Below are positions 8,455 through 18,176 of a DNA stretch of 64,000 nucleotides, one piece after another; the first letter of the stretch is position 1; each line of letters opens with the position of its first letter. A program made the position numbers and the translations under genes. This DNA is from Alloalcanivorax marinus (GTDB lineage Bacteria > Pseudomonadota > Gammaproteobacteria > Pseudomonadales > Alcanivoracaceae). The stretch spans positions 1-64,000 of the forward strand of contig NZ_JADDOL010000004.1 in the NCBI RefSeq assembly GCF_016906305.1. The letters are read 5' to 3'. The notes beneath the pieces were generated by a model, which was given only the letters and a program-made list of their open reading frames with translations, was not told where the DNA came from and did not search any database.

Positions 8455-9315
8455 ATGAACATTACCCCTTTTCAGGCGCTGGCCTGCCCGTTGGATGGCG
8501 AGCCACTGCGGCAATGTGACCGCACCTGGTGCTGCGCCAGCGGCCACAGTTTCGATATCGCCCGCCAGGGCTACGTTCACCTGCTGCCGGTCCAGCGCAA
8601 GCGTTCACGGGACCCCGGCGACAGCACGGATATGGTGGCGGCCCGTCAGCGCTTTCTCGCCGCCGGTCATTACCGGCCGATTGCCGAAGCGGTAAGCCGC
8701 GCGGCGCTGGAAGGGCTACCCGCCGATGCGATGGCTCACTGCCTCGATGCCGGTTGCGGCGAGGGCCACTATCTGCGGGAGTTGGCCCGTTTCGCCGACG
8801 GAAAGCCGCCCCTGGCACTGCTCGGGTTGGATATTTCCAAGCCGGCGGTGCTGGCCGCCGCGAAACAGGATAAGCGCGCCCGTTGGGTGGTGGGCAGCAA
8901 CGCCAGGCTCCCCGTGCTGTCGGCCACGCTGGACCGGCTGCTGTGCCTGTTCGGCTTTCCCATGTATGACGAGTTCGCCCGCGCGCTGAAACCCGGTGGG
9001 CTGCTGTTACAGGTCGATGCCGGGCTTGATCATCTGCGTGAGCTGCGCGAGATCATCTACCCGACACTCAAGCCGGAGCGCGCGGGCAGCCCGGAAACGC
9101 CACCGGGCTTTACCTTGCTGGGGACCGAGACGATCCGCTATCCGCTCAAGCTGGCCGGCGCGCAACCCATCGCCGACCTGTTGGCGATGACCCCGCATCT
9201 CTATCGCGCCAGCGCCGAAGGCCGGGCGCGAGCGGCAGCGCTTGAAGCGCTCACCGTCACCGTGGATGTACGCCTGATGCGATTCGAGCGTGACGCGGCA
9301 AGCGCACCCTTTTAA
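8455..9315 (+). CDS. rlmA: 23S rRNA (guanine-745-N1)-methyltransferase
   Basis: 286-residue class I methyltransferase that would use S-adenosylmethionine to methylate G745 of 23S rRNA. The N terminus has the RlmA zinc ribbon: CPLDGEPL at residue 11, CDRTWC at 22 and GHSFDIARQGYVHLLP at 30. The SAM-binding loop LDAGCGEGHYLREL is near residue 100, followed by LLGLDISKPAV. Length is normal. The stop codon lies at the first bases of repeat copy 2, so the gene is framed by the two 70-bp repeats. Confidence 0.9.
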   Translation: MNITPFQALACPLDGEPLRQCDRTWCCASGHSFDIARQGYVHLLPVQRKRSRDPGDSTDMVAARQRFLAAGHYRPIAEAVSRAALEGLPADAMAHCLDAGCGEGHYLRELARFADGKPPLALLGLDISKPAVLAAAKQDKRARWVVGSNARLPVLSATLDRLLCLFGFPMYDEFARALKPGGLLLQVDAGLDHLRELREIIYPTLKPERAGSPETPPGFTLLGTETIRYPLKLAGAQPIADLLAMTPHLYRASAEGRARAAALEALTVTVDVRLMRFERDAASAPF

Positions 9316-9383
9316 GGCAGGGAATGCGGGTCAATCAGGGCACCCAAATCCATTAAATCAACGCGTTACCGAGGTCCGCCCCC
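9314..9383 (+). repeat. 70-bp direct repeat, copy 2 (after rlmA)
   Basis: Second copy of 8281-8350. It holds the stop codon of rlmA at one end, and on the minus strand the last residues and stop codon of the azoreductase gene. Confidence 0.75.
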
Positions 9384-10071
9384 GCGAGACCGGACCCCGC
9401 GAGGCCGATTGCAGGCGGGCCACCAGGTTCTCCACCTCCGCCAGGGCGTCGCGGATGGATTGTTGCAACCGTTCGCCGCCCTCCTCCTGGAACTCGATGG
9501 CCACTTCATGGACCTGCTCGATGCCCATGAAAGTCATCGCCGTGCGTACGCTGTCTTCCAGAAAGTTCATGTGCGCCATGGGGCCGCCGGCACCCTGCCC
9601 GTGGCCGCCCCGGGACGCCAGAATCACCGCATGGCGTGGGCGGTCCGCGAGCAGCGGCACGAACGGCTCCTCGGTGTTCTCCGCGTCGAAGCTCACGGTC
9701 CGTTCCAGACGCACGATCTGGTCGATCCAGGCCTTGAACGCCGCCGGGTAGCTGAAGTTATAGAGCGGCACGCCCAACACCAGCACATCCGCGGCGATCA
9801 CCTCATCCACCAGGATATCGCTCTCCGCCAGAGCCTGCGCCATAGGCGCCGAACGGCGTTCGGCGGGCGTGAACGCGGCCTCGATCCAGTCCACCGTCAG
9901 CAGCGACGGCGGCCGCGCTCCCAGATCCCGGCGCATCACCGGGTCCTCCGGGCGGGCGGCCTTCCACTGCTCGATAAAATGATGGCTGAGGCGGCGGCTC
10001 AGGGAGCCGTGCTCATGGGTCCCGGCCCGGCCGGGGCGGGGGCTGGCGTCGAGATGCAGTAAGCGGGTCAT
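9358..10071 (-). CDS. FMN-dependent NAD(P)H oxidoreductase (azoreductase family)
   Basis: Flavodoxin-fold quinone/azo reductase, 237 residues. MTRLLHLDASPRP begins the first strand and phosphate-binding loop; VLGVPLYNFSYPAAFKAWID near 95 and VILASRGGHGQG near 140 are typical AzoR segments. Start 10071 is chosen because GGAGAG precedes it; the frame runs open further upstream. The last dozen or so residues (SRGPVSRGRTSVTR) are encoded by repeat copy 2, so the natural C terminus may have been replaced. Divergent from a LysR gene that probably controls it. Confidence 0.85.
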   Translation of the reverse strand: MTRLLHLDASPRPGRAGTHEHGSLSRRLSHHFIEQWKAARPEDPVMRRDLGARPPSLLTVDWIEAAFTPAERRSAPMAQALAESDILVDEVIAADVLVLGVPLYNFSYPAAFKAWIDQIVRLERTVSFDAENTEEPFVPLLADRPRHAVILASRGGHGQGAGGPMAHMNFLEDSVRTAMTFMGIEQVHEVAIEFQEEGGERLQQSIRDALAEVENLVARLQSASRGPVSRGRTSVTR

Positions 10072-10232
10072 CGGTTCTCTCCTTGGTTCGGGCCTCGGTT
10101 CGGGTTCGCAGCTGGGTGAAACTGCCTCACCCATGCTTGACACCCGCACCATGAAAACCGACGCTCAGTTCAGCGACAAACGACCTTTTCTTGCCGGAAT
10201 GGCAAAACAGAATTCATCCATCAGGCCAAGCC

Positions 10233-11138
10233 ATGACCGCCCGAAAACTGCCTTCACTTTCCGCCCTGCGCGCCTTCGAAGCGGCGGCCCGCCACCGCAG
10301 CGCCAAAAAGGCCGCCGAGGAACTGTCGGTGACGCCCACCGCCATCAGCCACCAGATTCGCCAGTTGGAAGAGCAACTCGGCCTGGCACTGTTCATCCGC
10401 AAGCCCCGCCAATTGGAACTGACGGTGCAAGGCCGCGAGCTGCTGGCCACCGCCAGCGACGCCTTCGATGCCCTGGCGGACACCGTGGCGCGCCTGCGCC
10501 CGGCGCCGCAACAGCATACCGTCACCCTCTCCACCATCCCGGCGGTGGCGGCGCGCTGGCTGCTGCCCCGGGTCTGCGAGCTGCGCGACGCCCACCCGGA
10601 CCTGAACCTGAATCTGCAGATATCCCATCATCTGGTACCCCTGGATGGTGTGGCCGCGGACCTGGCGATCCGTTACGGCGCCGGCCACTGGCCCGGCCTG
10701 CGTGCGGAAAAGCTGTTCGACAATACCTTCGTGCCCGCCTGCAGCCCGACCCTGGGTGTGCGCACCCATGACGATCTGCGCGACACCACCCTGATCCACT
10801 ACGAACCGCCCAACCACAAAGGCGCCCTGCTCAGCTGGCCCGCCTGGCAAAAACTCGCCCGGGTACCCGGCCTCGACATCAGCAAGGGTCTGGTGTTTTC
10901 CGACGAAACCCACACCATCGCCGCCGCCCTGGGCGGCCAGGGCATCGCCCTGATGAGCCGCACCCTGATCGCCGAGGAACTGGCGGACGGCCGCCTGGTG
11001 GAACCCTTCGGCCCGGAACTGCCCGGCGAGCCCTTCCACCTGGTCTACCCGCCAGAACGCCTCAAGGAACCGGCGATCCAGGCGGTACGGGGTTGGGTGC
11101 TGGGTTTTCAGGTGGGGCTCGGAGAGGATCGCGGCTAA
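10233..11138 (+). CDS. LysR-family transcriptional regulator (GcvA-like)
   Basis: 301 residues: winged helix-turn-helix at about 6-65 (LSALRAFEAAARHRSAKKAA then VTPTAISHQIRQLEEQLG), then a LysR substrate-binding domain. The LPSLSALRAFEAAAR opening is typical of the GcvA subgroup. ATG at 10233 is used; an upstream in-frame ATG at 10191 adds 14 unrelated residues. It is divergent from the azoreductase across 161 bp, the usual arrangement for a LysR regulator and its target. Its TAA stop lies inside a dispersed hairpin repeat. Confidence 0.9.
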   Translation: MTARKLPSLSALRAFEAAARHRSAKKAAEELSVTPTAISHQIRQLEEQLGLALFIRKPRQLELTVQGRELLATASDAFDALADTVARLRPAPQQHTVTLSTIPAVAARWLLPRVCELRDAHPDLNLNLQISHHLVPLDGVAADLAIRYGAGHWPGLRAEKLFDNTFVPACSPTLGVRTHDDLRDTTLIHYEPPNHKGALLSWPAWQKLARVPGLDISKGLVFSDETHTIAAALGGQGIALMSRTLIAEELADGRLVEPFGPELPGEPFHLVYPPERLKEPAIQAVRGWVLGFQVGLGEDRG

Positions 11139-11185
11139 AGCCGCTCCTACGTATTCGGGATCACCGCTGTAGCAGCGGCTTCAGC
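11129..11185. repeat. REP-like hairpin repeat, locus 1
   Basis: TCGCGGCTAAAGCCGCTCCT starting at 11129 and a partial inverted partner GTAGCAGCGGCTTCAGC at 11169-11185. Same family as the pairs at 33944, 60553 and 63406. Confidence 0.7.
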
Positions 11186-11320
11186 AGGTCCCACCGATCC
11201 GGTGCCCGGTGCTCCACGACCCACAGCCAGAGCAGCGACTTATCCAGCCGCCACCAAGCCCACACGGAAAAACAACCGGCGATCTCGCCGGGGCGGCGGC
11301 CATGTAGAAAAAGAACGTCA

Positions 11321-11620
11321 TCATGATCGGCGCGATAGCCAATAATTCGGTTTTCTATGAAGGTGGGAGAAAGCTACGACAAGGACTTTCCGATCCGAAT
11401 GGTCTTAGTGATAGATGATTCCATAGGGGAACTTCGGCACCAGACAGCGCCGCATTCTTCGGGAAATCGGTTGATACGCGGTTGGGAAAGCGGCGATGCG
11501 GTTCAAAGAGCGGTGGACCTCAAGACGCCCCCCCCGCCCGAGACCGGGGCGCTCCAAATCATAATAAGCGGCGGCATCATCCAGTTCATCCGGAGCCACC
11601 GCCAATATCCTGACGTTCAT
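11321..11620 (-). pseudogene. ParE/RelE-family toxin interrupted by a stop codon
   Basis: Reads MNVRILAVAPDELDDAAAYY and on to VPKFPYGIIYH, then a TAA at 11405-11407, then continues in the same frame with DHSDRKVLVVAFSHLHRKP and NYWLSRRS before TGA at 11321. Restored length, about 99 residues, is normal for ParE/RelE toxins, and the post-stop segment is the expected C-terminal strand and helix of the fold. Loss of that segment probably inactivates the toxin. The start overlaps the antitoxin stop by 4 bp. Alternative: a recently shortened but active toxin. Confidence 0.75.
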
Positions 11621-11760
11621 TCCTTATCGTACTTGGCCATCGCTTCCTGCACGGAGACGGTAGCAATCTCCCCACGCTCATAGGCATCAAGGCGGGCTTC
11701 CGCCTCTTCCGCCCAAAGATCGTCCAGCGCCTGATTGATAATGTCCTTGGTTGAACTCAT
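11617..11760 (-). CDS. Short type II antitoxin partner of the broken ParE-like toxin
   Basis: 47 residues, MSSTKDIINQALDDLWAEEA then EARLDAYERGEIATVSVQEA. Acidic, helical and overlapping the toxin start by 4 bp, as addiction-module antitoxins do; the AYERGEI..S..E segment is common in antitoxins of ParE/RelE pairs. Start 11760 is preferred over in-frame starts further upstream, which add 25 unlikely residues. With its toxin broken, it may survive as an orphan. Confidence 0.6.
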   Translation of the reverse strand: MSSTKDIINQALDDLWAEEAEARLDAYERGEIATVSVQEAMAKYDKE

Positions 11761-11822
11761 CGATCTACACCGCGTTGCAAGACTTCTCATACAGAGTAGC
11801 CCTGGACAGCGGAGCAGACCAG

Positions 11823-11855
11823 AGCGGAAGGCCATACCGCAAGCGGCCTCCCGCT
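11823..11855. other. Hairpin between symE and the antitoxin
   Basis: AGCGGAAGGCC and a matching arm GGCCTCCCGCT pair over 11 positions with one wobble, in the 112-bp gap 11761-11872. No T run follows, so termination of the symE transcript is possible but not shown. Confidence 0.4.
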
Positions 11856-11872
11856 CCTTCTTCCACCTCTTA

Positions 11873-12151
11873 TCAAGTGCGGGCAGTCAGAACGATGCGC
11901 CCGTGGCTGACCTCCACATCCAGCGGAGTGCCGATTTCAAACCCCGCCTGATTCAGCCAATAACCCTCTATATACACCCACGGGACCGGCGGCTTTGGTG
12001 CGTAACTCAACCCAAAGGGCGACGGACTATAAGGCTGTTCGTAATATCCACGACGTACTTTCAGCTTGCGGAAATACGGCAGAGGGCGAGAGGAAAGGTT
12101 GGAGGGGGTTTCAGCCACATGATGCTCTGGCTTATGATTGCGCTTAGCCAT
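11873..12151 (-). CDS. symE: SymE-family type I toxin, copy 1
   Basis: 92 residues. The C-terminal half PPVPWVYIEGYWLNQAGF followed by EIGTPLDVEVSHGRIVLT is the SymE AbrB-like fold; E. coli SymE is an SOS-induced toxin held down by antisense RNA SymR. The N terminus (MAKRNHKPE) is basic. It is a close paralogue of 54621-54914: both share MAxRNHKP, RRLKV/RKLKV and PKPPVPWV. It sits beside the DUF262-HEPN pair, matching the E. coli habit of symE lying near restriction genes. Ribosome site AAGGAG lies 8 bp upstream. Confidence 0.8.
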   Translation of the reverse strand: MAKRNHKPEHHVAETPSNLSSRPLPYFRKLKVRRGYYEQPYSPSPFGLSYAPKPPVPWVYIEGYWLNQAGFEIGTPLDVEVSHGRIVLTART

Positions 12152-12181
12152 GATAGACTCCTTGTCAGTCTGTTGTGGTTA

Positions 12182-12214
12182 GCCGCCCTGAGTGTTGCAG
12201 CACTCAGGAGCGGC
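12182..12214 (-). promoter_or_regulatory. Conserved leader hairpin upstream of symE copy 1
   Basis: On the coding strand GCCGC-T-CCTGAGTG pairs with CACTCAGGGCGGC around a CTGCAA loop: 13 pairs with one bulge. It is followed by CTAACCACAACAGACT and the ribosome site. The same architecture, with different paired bases, precedes symE copy 2. The rest of 12215-12426 is AT-rich leader with no gene. Confidence 0.6.
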
Positions 12215-12350
12215 GCCTTCAGGTCGCGGATGGCGACATAATACTCCAAGAACAACTCTACCATCTCTGAACAGTGCAAAAAGTAATATTTTTTCACCTC
12301 GCCTTGTAAGAATTATCTTAAAAACATGTAAGCACTAAACATTGAACCGC

Positions 12351-12389
12351 CAATCCTAGAAAATCGCATGAGAACAGACTAGATTGGCT
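12351..12389. promoter_or_regulatory. Imperfect inverted repeat before DUF262 gene
   Basis: CCAATCCTAG and CTAGATTGG are near-inverse sequences 38-76 bp upstream of the DUF262 start, in AT-rich DNA. Possible operator or hairpin; no regulator is identified. Confidence 0.3.
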
Positions 12390-12426
12390 CTTATGTTATT
12401 AATTTCAGCCCACACCAGGAGCGAAG

Positions 12427-13470
12427 ATGAAAAAGTTTGACACTCGAGTATACAGTGTATCTGACTTCATTGAGTGGGATTCATCAGGCCTACTTGATTT
12501 GTCACCTGAATTCCAAAGACGCTCAGTGTGGGGAGAAAAAGCAAAATCCTACCTTATTGACACCATAATACGCGGAAAGCCAATCCCAAAAGTTTTGATA
12601 ACGCAGGAGCTAAAGGGAACAAGAAACATCCGCGTTGTTGTTGATGGACAACAGCGATTAAGAGCAATACTCGAATTTTTGGATGATGGATTCAAAATAT
12701 CAAAAGCCCACCACCACGAATACGCTGGAAAAAAATACTCCAGCCTTCCCGATCAACTAAAACATGAAATATTGAAATACGAAGTAGGTGTTGACTTACT
12801 TTTCGATGCCTCCTATGCCGACATCCTTGACATCTTCGCAAGATTAAACACCTTCTCAGTTCGACTCAACAACCAAGAACAACTCAACGCGAAATATCTA
12901 GGTTTCTTCAAACAAACAGCTTACAAACTAGGATACGACTATGTCGATTATTGGGTTTTAGCCGGAATTCTTTCCAAGTCTCAAGTCTCCAGGATGGCCG
13001 AGGCGACCTTAGCATCTGACTTGCTCGTTGCTCTTGTGGACGGCATACAGACCAACAAAAATATACCAACTCTTTATAAACGCTTAGAAGATGAAGAAGG
13101 ACCTTTAGAAAAAAAAGAAGAGCTTTTTCACCAGACAATGAGTGTGATTGGAGAGATATATTCAGCACTCGACTTAAAAAACAGCAACTTCAGCAGAATT
13201 CACTTATTTTATTCTCTATTTTGCTCTATAGCGCACTTCATATCTGGCGTCAAAGGACTAGAGGAAACACCCAAAGTAAATATAAAAAACAACACAAGAA
13301 AGGCAAGAGTAAGACTTGACGAGATAAGCTATCGCTACGACGAAGATGACGAAAGCCCTAATTATCAAAAGTTTATCGACTACTCAAGAAGAGCAACCAC
13401 AGACACAAGCAGAAGAATTTTTAGAAGCCAGTTCATATGTGATCAGATAATTGAAGCGATCAAAGGTTAG
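12427..13470 (+). CDS. DUF262 (ParB/Srx-like nuclease-fold) protein
   Basis: 347 residues. The N-terminal domain has DUF262 hallmarks: LSPEFQRRSVWGEKAKSYLI at 25-44 and VVDGQQRLRAILEFL at 71-85, the DGQQR motif shared with GmrSD-type modification-dependent nucleases. The C-terminal half is charged and helical without a visible HNH (DUF1524) motif. It is AT-rich compared with flanking genes and starts behind AGGAG. The HEPN gene begins 2 bp after its stop, so they form a two-gene unit; DUF262-HEPN pairs are predicted defence or toxin systems. Confidence 0.85.
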   Translation: MKKFDTRVYSVSDFIEWDSSGLLDLSPEFQRRSVWGEKAKSYLIDTIIRGKPIPKVLITQELKGTRNIRVVVDGQQRLRAILEFLDDGFKISKAHHHEYAGKKYSSLPDQLKHEILKYEVGVDLLFDASYADILDIFARLNTFSVRLNNQEQLNAKYLGFFKQTAYKLGYDYVDYWVLAGILSKSQVSRMAEATLASDLLVALVDGIQTNKNIPTLYKRLEDEEGPLEKKEELFHQTMSVIGEIYSALDLKNSNFSRIHLFYSLFCSIAHFISGVKGLEETPKVNIKNNTRKARVRLDEISYRYDEDDESPNYQKFIDYSRRATTDTSRRIFRSQFICDQIIEAIKG

Positions 13471-13472
13471 AC

Positions 13473-14090
13473 ATGGCTAGAGTAAAAATCTCTGCAGCTT
13501 ATAGGGATTTCGAAAAAGAAATGAAGTCGCTATCGAAACTAGACGAAATAAATCAGAAAGAAACTCGATTCTCTAAGAACCAGATTGAGCTTCTTAGCGA
13601 GGGGCTTTTCATGTCAGCCTTTCGCGCTTACGAAAACTATATCGAGGAAATTTTTCTTCTTGCGACACTAGAGAAACCTTGCCTATCTGGGAAAAAGCCA
13701 AAATCTTTTTTAAAACCCAAGACATACAACCATTCTAGAGATTTAATTAGATCTTCAATGCCATTCTTAGATTGGTCAACACCGAACACCGTTATTGAAA
13801 GATCCCAAACCTATCTTAAAGAGGGGTACCCTCTATGCGACCCAATTTCAGCTTCGACAAGAATACTGGCTGACATGAAGATCCTTAGAAACCAAATAGC
13901 ACATAACTCAGATGAAAGCAGGAAGTCTTACGGAAGAATGCTACTACGGACCTATGGAACCTTGCCTTTGGGTAATTTAAGCCCCGGCCGCCATCTGCTG
14001 AACAGTGTCCCGCGCCTTACACCAAACAAACATTACCTAGCTTATTATATTGCCAACTTGAAAAACATCGGCGAAGCCGTCGCGCAGTAA
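13473..14090 (+). CDS. HEPN-domain protein (MAE_28990-type), partner of DUF262
   Basis: 205 residues, largely helical. ILRNQIAH at 137-144 gives R139-x4-H144, the catalytic motif of HEPN ribonucleases, and LSEGLFMSAFRAYENYIEEI near 41-60 resembles the conserved first helices of the MAE_28990/MAE_18760 HEPN group, which is known to neighbour DUF262. Probable RNase effector of the pair, by family knowledge. AT-rich like DUF262, and convergent with paaK across a shared terminator. Confidence 0.75.
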   Translation: MARVKISAAYRDFEKEMKSLSKLDEINQKETRFSKNQIELLSEGLFMSAFRAYENYIEEIFLLATLEKPCLSGKKPKSFLKPKTYNHSRDLIRSSMPFLDWSTPNTVIERSQTYLKEGYPLCDPISASTRILADMKILRNQIAHNSDESRKSYGRMLLRTYGTLPLGNLSPGRHLLNSVPRLTPNKHYLAYYIANLKNIGEAVAQ

Positions 14091-14133
14091 AAACCCGTCG
14101 ATATAAAAACCAAGAAATTTATCATAAAAAAAC

Positions 14134-14158
14134 AAAAGCCGCCTTTTGGGCGGCTTTT
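14134..14158. terminator. Bidirectional terminator between HEPN gene and paaK
   Basis: AAAAGCCGCC at 14134-14143 pairs with GGCGGCTTTT at 14149-14158, with A-rich flank on one side and T run on the other, so it can serve both convergent genes. Confidence 0.8.
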
Positions 14159-14224
14159 GGAGGGCCGGTCGCGGCCGGGGTGGCGGCGCGGCCGGTGGCG
14201 CGGTGAGCGCGCGTTCGGGCGGGG

Positions 14225-15538
14225 TTATTTGGGGCGGTTGTCGAAGACGTGTTTGGCTTTGCCTTCGGAGCGGGCCAGGGTGCCGGGGGCAGCCAGGTCC
14301 ACCTTGGTGCTGATGCCGATGTGGGTTTTGACCCGGTGCTGCAGCTCCTTGATCACTTCCACGGACAGGGTTTCGGCCTGGGGGGCGGCTTCCGGTTTCA
14401 GTTCCACGCGCACGGTGACGTGATCCAGGTTGCCTTCCTTTTCCACGTGGATTTCGTAGTGCGGGGCCAGGGCTTCGATCTTGAGGATCTGTTCTTCCAC
14501 CTGGGTGGGGAACACGTTCACGCCGCGGATGATCAGCATGTCGTCGCTGCGGCCGGTGATCTTGTCGATGCGGCGCATGGGGCGGGCCTGGCCGGGCAGC
14601 AGCCGGGTCAGGTCGCGGGTGCGGTAGCGAATGATCGGCAGGGCTTCCTTGCTGAGCGAGGTGAACACCAGCTCGCCGTATTCGCCGTCCGGCAGCACTT
14701 CGCCGGTTTCCGGGTTGATGATTTCCGGATAGAAGTGATCTTCCCAGATGGTCGGGCCGTCCTTGGTTTCGATGCATTCCATGCCGACGCCGGGGCCCAT
14801 CACTTCGGAGAGGCCGTAGATGTCCAGGGCGTGAATGCCGAGACGCGCTTCCAGTTCCTCGCGCATGGTCTGGGTCCAGGGCTCGGCGCCGAAGATGCCC
14901 ACTCGCAGGCTGGAGGCTTTCGGGTCCAGGCCCTGGCGCTCCATCTCGTCGGCGATGTTAAGCATGTAGGAGGGCGTGACCATGATGATGTCCGGCTTGA
15001 AGTCGTTGATCAGCTGGACCTGTTTCTCGGTCTGGCCGCCGGACATGGGGATCACGGTGCAGCCGAGACGCTCGGCGCCGTAGTGGGCGCCCAGGCCGCC
15101 GGTGAACAGGCCGTAGCCATAGGCCACGTGCACCTTGTCGCCGGCGTGGCCGCCGCCGGCGCGGATCGAGCGCGCCATCACGTCGGACCAGACGTCGATG
15201 TCGTTCTGGGTGTAGGCCACCACCGTGGGCTTGCCGGTGGTGCCGCTGGAGGCGTGCACGCGCACCACGTCGCGCATGGGTACCGCCACCATGCCGAACG
15301 GGTAGTTGTCGCGCAGGTCGTTCTTCACCGTGAACGGGAAGTGCCGCAGGTCGTCCAGGCTGCGCAGGTCGTAGGGGTGCACGCCGGCGTCATCGAAGCT
15401 CTTCCGATAGAAGGGCACGTTGTTGTAAGCGTGGGTCAGGCTCCAGCGCATGCGATCGAGCTGCAGTTCGCGGAGCTGGGCGACGTCGCTCATCTCCACC
15501 GAGTCGAAACGGTTCTCAAGGTTGAATGGCATATCCAT
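14225..15538 (-). CDS. paaK: Phenylacetate-CoA ligase
   Basis: Activates phenylacetate to phenylacetyl-CoA with ATP, the entry step of the aerobic hybrid pathway. 437 residues, normal length. VHASSGTTGKPTVVAYT near residue 93 is the AMP-forming ligase phosphate loop; GAEPWTQTMREELE and YGLSEVMGPGVGMEC follow, and GRSDDMLIIRGVNVFPTQVE begins the C-terminal domain. A second ATG at 15532 is better spaced from GGCGGAG, so the true start may be two codons in. A 21-bp palindromic hairpin at 15564-15584 separates it from paaJ. Last gene of its block. Confidence 0.95.
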   Translation of the reverse strand: MDMPFNLENRFDSVEMSDVAQLRELQLDRMRWSLTHAYNNVPFYRKSFDDAGVHPYDLRSLDDLRHFPFTVKNDLRDNYPFGMVAVPMRDVVRVHASSGTTGKPTVVAYTQNDIDVWSDVMARSIRAGGGHAGDKVHVAYGYGLFTGGLGAHYGAERLGCTVIPMSGGQTEKQVQLINDFKPDIIMVTPSYMLNIADEMERQGLDPKASSLRVGIFGAEPWTQTMREELEARLGIHALDIYGLSEVMGPGVGMECIETKDGPTIWEDHFYPEIINPETGEVLPDGEYGELVFTSLSKEALPIIRYRTRDLTRLLPGQARPMRRIDKITGRSDDMLIIRGVNVFPTQVEEQILKIEALAPHYEIHVEKEGNLDHVTVRVELKPEAAPQAETLSVEVIKELQHRVKTHIGISTKVDLAAPGTLARSEGKAKHVFDNRPK

Positions 15539-15593
15539 CTCCGCCTCTCTTTATTCTCTAATGGCCGGGCGCGCCGCGCCCGGCTGCGTTGCT

Positions 15594-16798
<1,205 letters not shown>

Positions 16799-16802
<4 letters not shown>

Positions 16803-17260
16803 GCGTCGCCCTCCTGTTCATGAATCACCGGGCCACGGATTTTGTAGGACTTGCCGCGGAACAGGGCGACCAGCTCACCGTCGCCGTTGGTGACGCGCAC
16901 ATCGTAAACGCCGGTGCGCCCTTTACGAGTCTGCTCCCGGGCGTCGGCGGTCAGGGTGTCGCCCAGCTTACCCGGCGCCACGTACTCGATGGAGCAACCG
17001 GAAGCCACGGTGGCGTCGTTGTAGGTGTTGCAGGCGAAGGCGAAGGCCGAGTCCGCCAGCGTGAAAATATAGCCCCCGTGGCAGGAGTCGTGCCCCTGGA
17101 TCATGGTCTCGGTGATCGGCATGGTGAGCACGGCGCGGCCCGGCGCCACGCTCTCAACCTGCATGTTCAGGGCCTGGCTGGCGCGGTCACGGGCAAACAT
17201 GGCGTCGGCGCATTGCCGTGCCAGGGCGCCGGCATCCACCGTGGCGGAGGATTCGGGCAT
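16799..17260 (-). CDS. paaI: Hydroxyphenylacetyl-CoA thioesterase
   Basis: Hot-dog-fold thioesterase, 153 residues, that releases CoA from dead-end phenylacetyl-CoA derivatives. The PaaI pattern is clear: MIQGHDSCHGGYIFTLADSA near residue 55, with the conserved HGG-x-x-x-x-L-A-D element, then SIEYVAPGKLGDTL and GKSYKI. Sits between paaG (68 bp upstream) and paaJ (4-bp overlap). Confidence 0.93.
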
Positions 17261-17328
17261 GGTACTGCTCTCCCTGGGAACCCCGGCGCCAGAACCGCCA
17301 AGGCTCCTCTGCGTATGTATTTATTGAC

Positions 17329-18129
17329 TTATTGACCCGAAAACTTCGGGCTGCGTTTTTCCATGAAGGCGGCGACGCCTTCGCGGTAATCGGCGGTGCG
17401 GCCGGCCTGACGCTGCAGGTCGCGCTCCAGGTCGAGCTGGGTGTCCAGGTCGTTGGTGCCGCTTTCGTTGAGCGCCTGCTTGATCAGCGCCAGCCCGCGG
17501 GTGGGCTGGGTGGCCAGATGGGCGGCCAGGCGGGCGGCCTCGTCGCGCAGGGCCTCATCGTCCACCACCCGCCAGATCAGGCCCCAGGCCTCGGCCTGCT
17601 CGGCGCCGAGCTTGTCGCCCAGCATGGCCAGGCCCTTGGCGCGGGCCAGCCCCACCTGACGGGGCAGCTGCCAGGTGCCGCCGGAATCCGGCACCAGGCC
17701 GATCTTGGCGAACGCCTGGGTAAAGCTGGCGGAACGCGCCGCCAGCACGATGTCGCAGGCCAGGGCGATGTTGGCGCCGGCACCGGCGGCCACGCCGTTG
17801 ACCGCGCACACCACCGGCACCGGCAGGGCGGTAAGGGTGCGGATCAGCGGGTTGTAGTACGTCTCGATGGAGTAACCCAGGTCCGGCATCTCGTCGCCGG
17901 GAGCAACATTGCGGTCGGACAGATCCTGGCCGGCGCAGAAGCCACGGCCGTTGCCGGTGAGCAGCAGCGCCCGGCAGTCGCCGGCTTCCACCGCCGCCTG
18001 CACCTCGGTAAGCGCCTGGCGCACTTCCTGATGCATGGCTTCGTTGAAGCTGTTGAGGCGGTCCGGCCGATTGAGGGCCAGGGTGGCCACGCCGTCGCGA
18101 AGCGAAAATTCGATGGTGTCGTAGGCCAT
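17329..18129 (-). CDS. paaG: 2-(1,2-epoxy-1,2-dihydrophenyl)acetyl-CoA isomerase
   Basis: Crotonase-family enzyme that isomerises the ring epoxide to the oxepin. 266 residues from ATG at 18129 (the frame is open to 18216 but the extra 29 codons are not family-like). LLTGNGRGFCAGQDLSDRNV near residue 60 and NGVAAGAGANIALACDIVLA near 110 form the oxyanion hole; IGLVPDSGGTW follows. First gene of the paaGIJK block, behind a good promoter. Confidence 0.93.
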   Translation of the reverse strand: MAYDTIEFSLRDGVATLALNRPDRLNSFNEAMHQEVRQALTEVQAAVEAGDCRALLLTGNGRGFCAGQDLSDRNVAPGDEMPDLGYSIETYYNPLIRTLTALPVPVVCAVNGVAAGAGANIALACDIVLAARSASFTQAFAKIGLVPDSGGTWQLPRQVGLARAKGLAMLGDKLGAEQAEAWGLIWRVVDDEALRDEAARLAAHLATQPTRGLALIKQALNESGTNDLDTQLDLERDLQRQAGRTADYREGVAAFMEKRSPKFSGQ

Positions 18130-18176
18130 GGTGCGTCTCTTATCTCTCATGACAGATGACGTGTGAGGTGTTTCCG

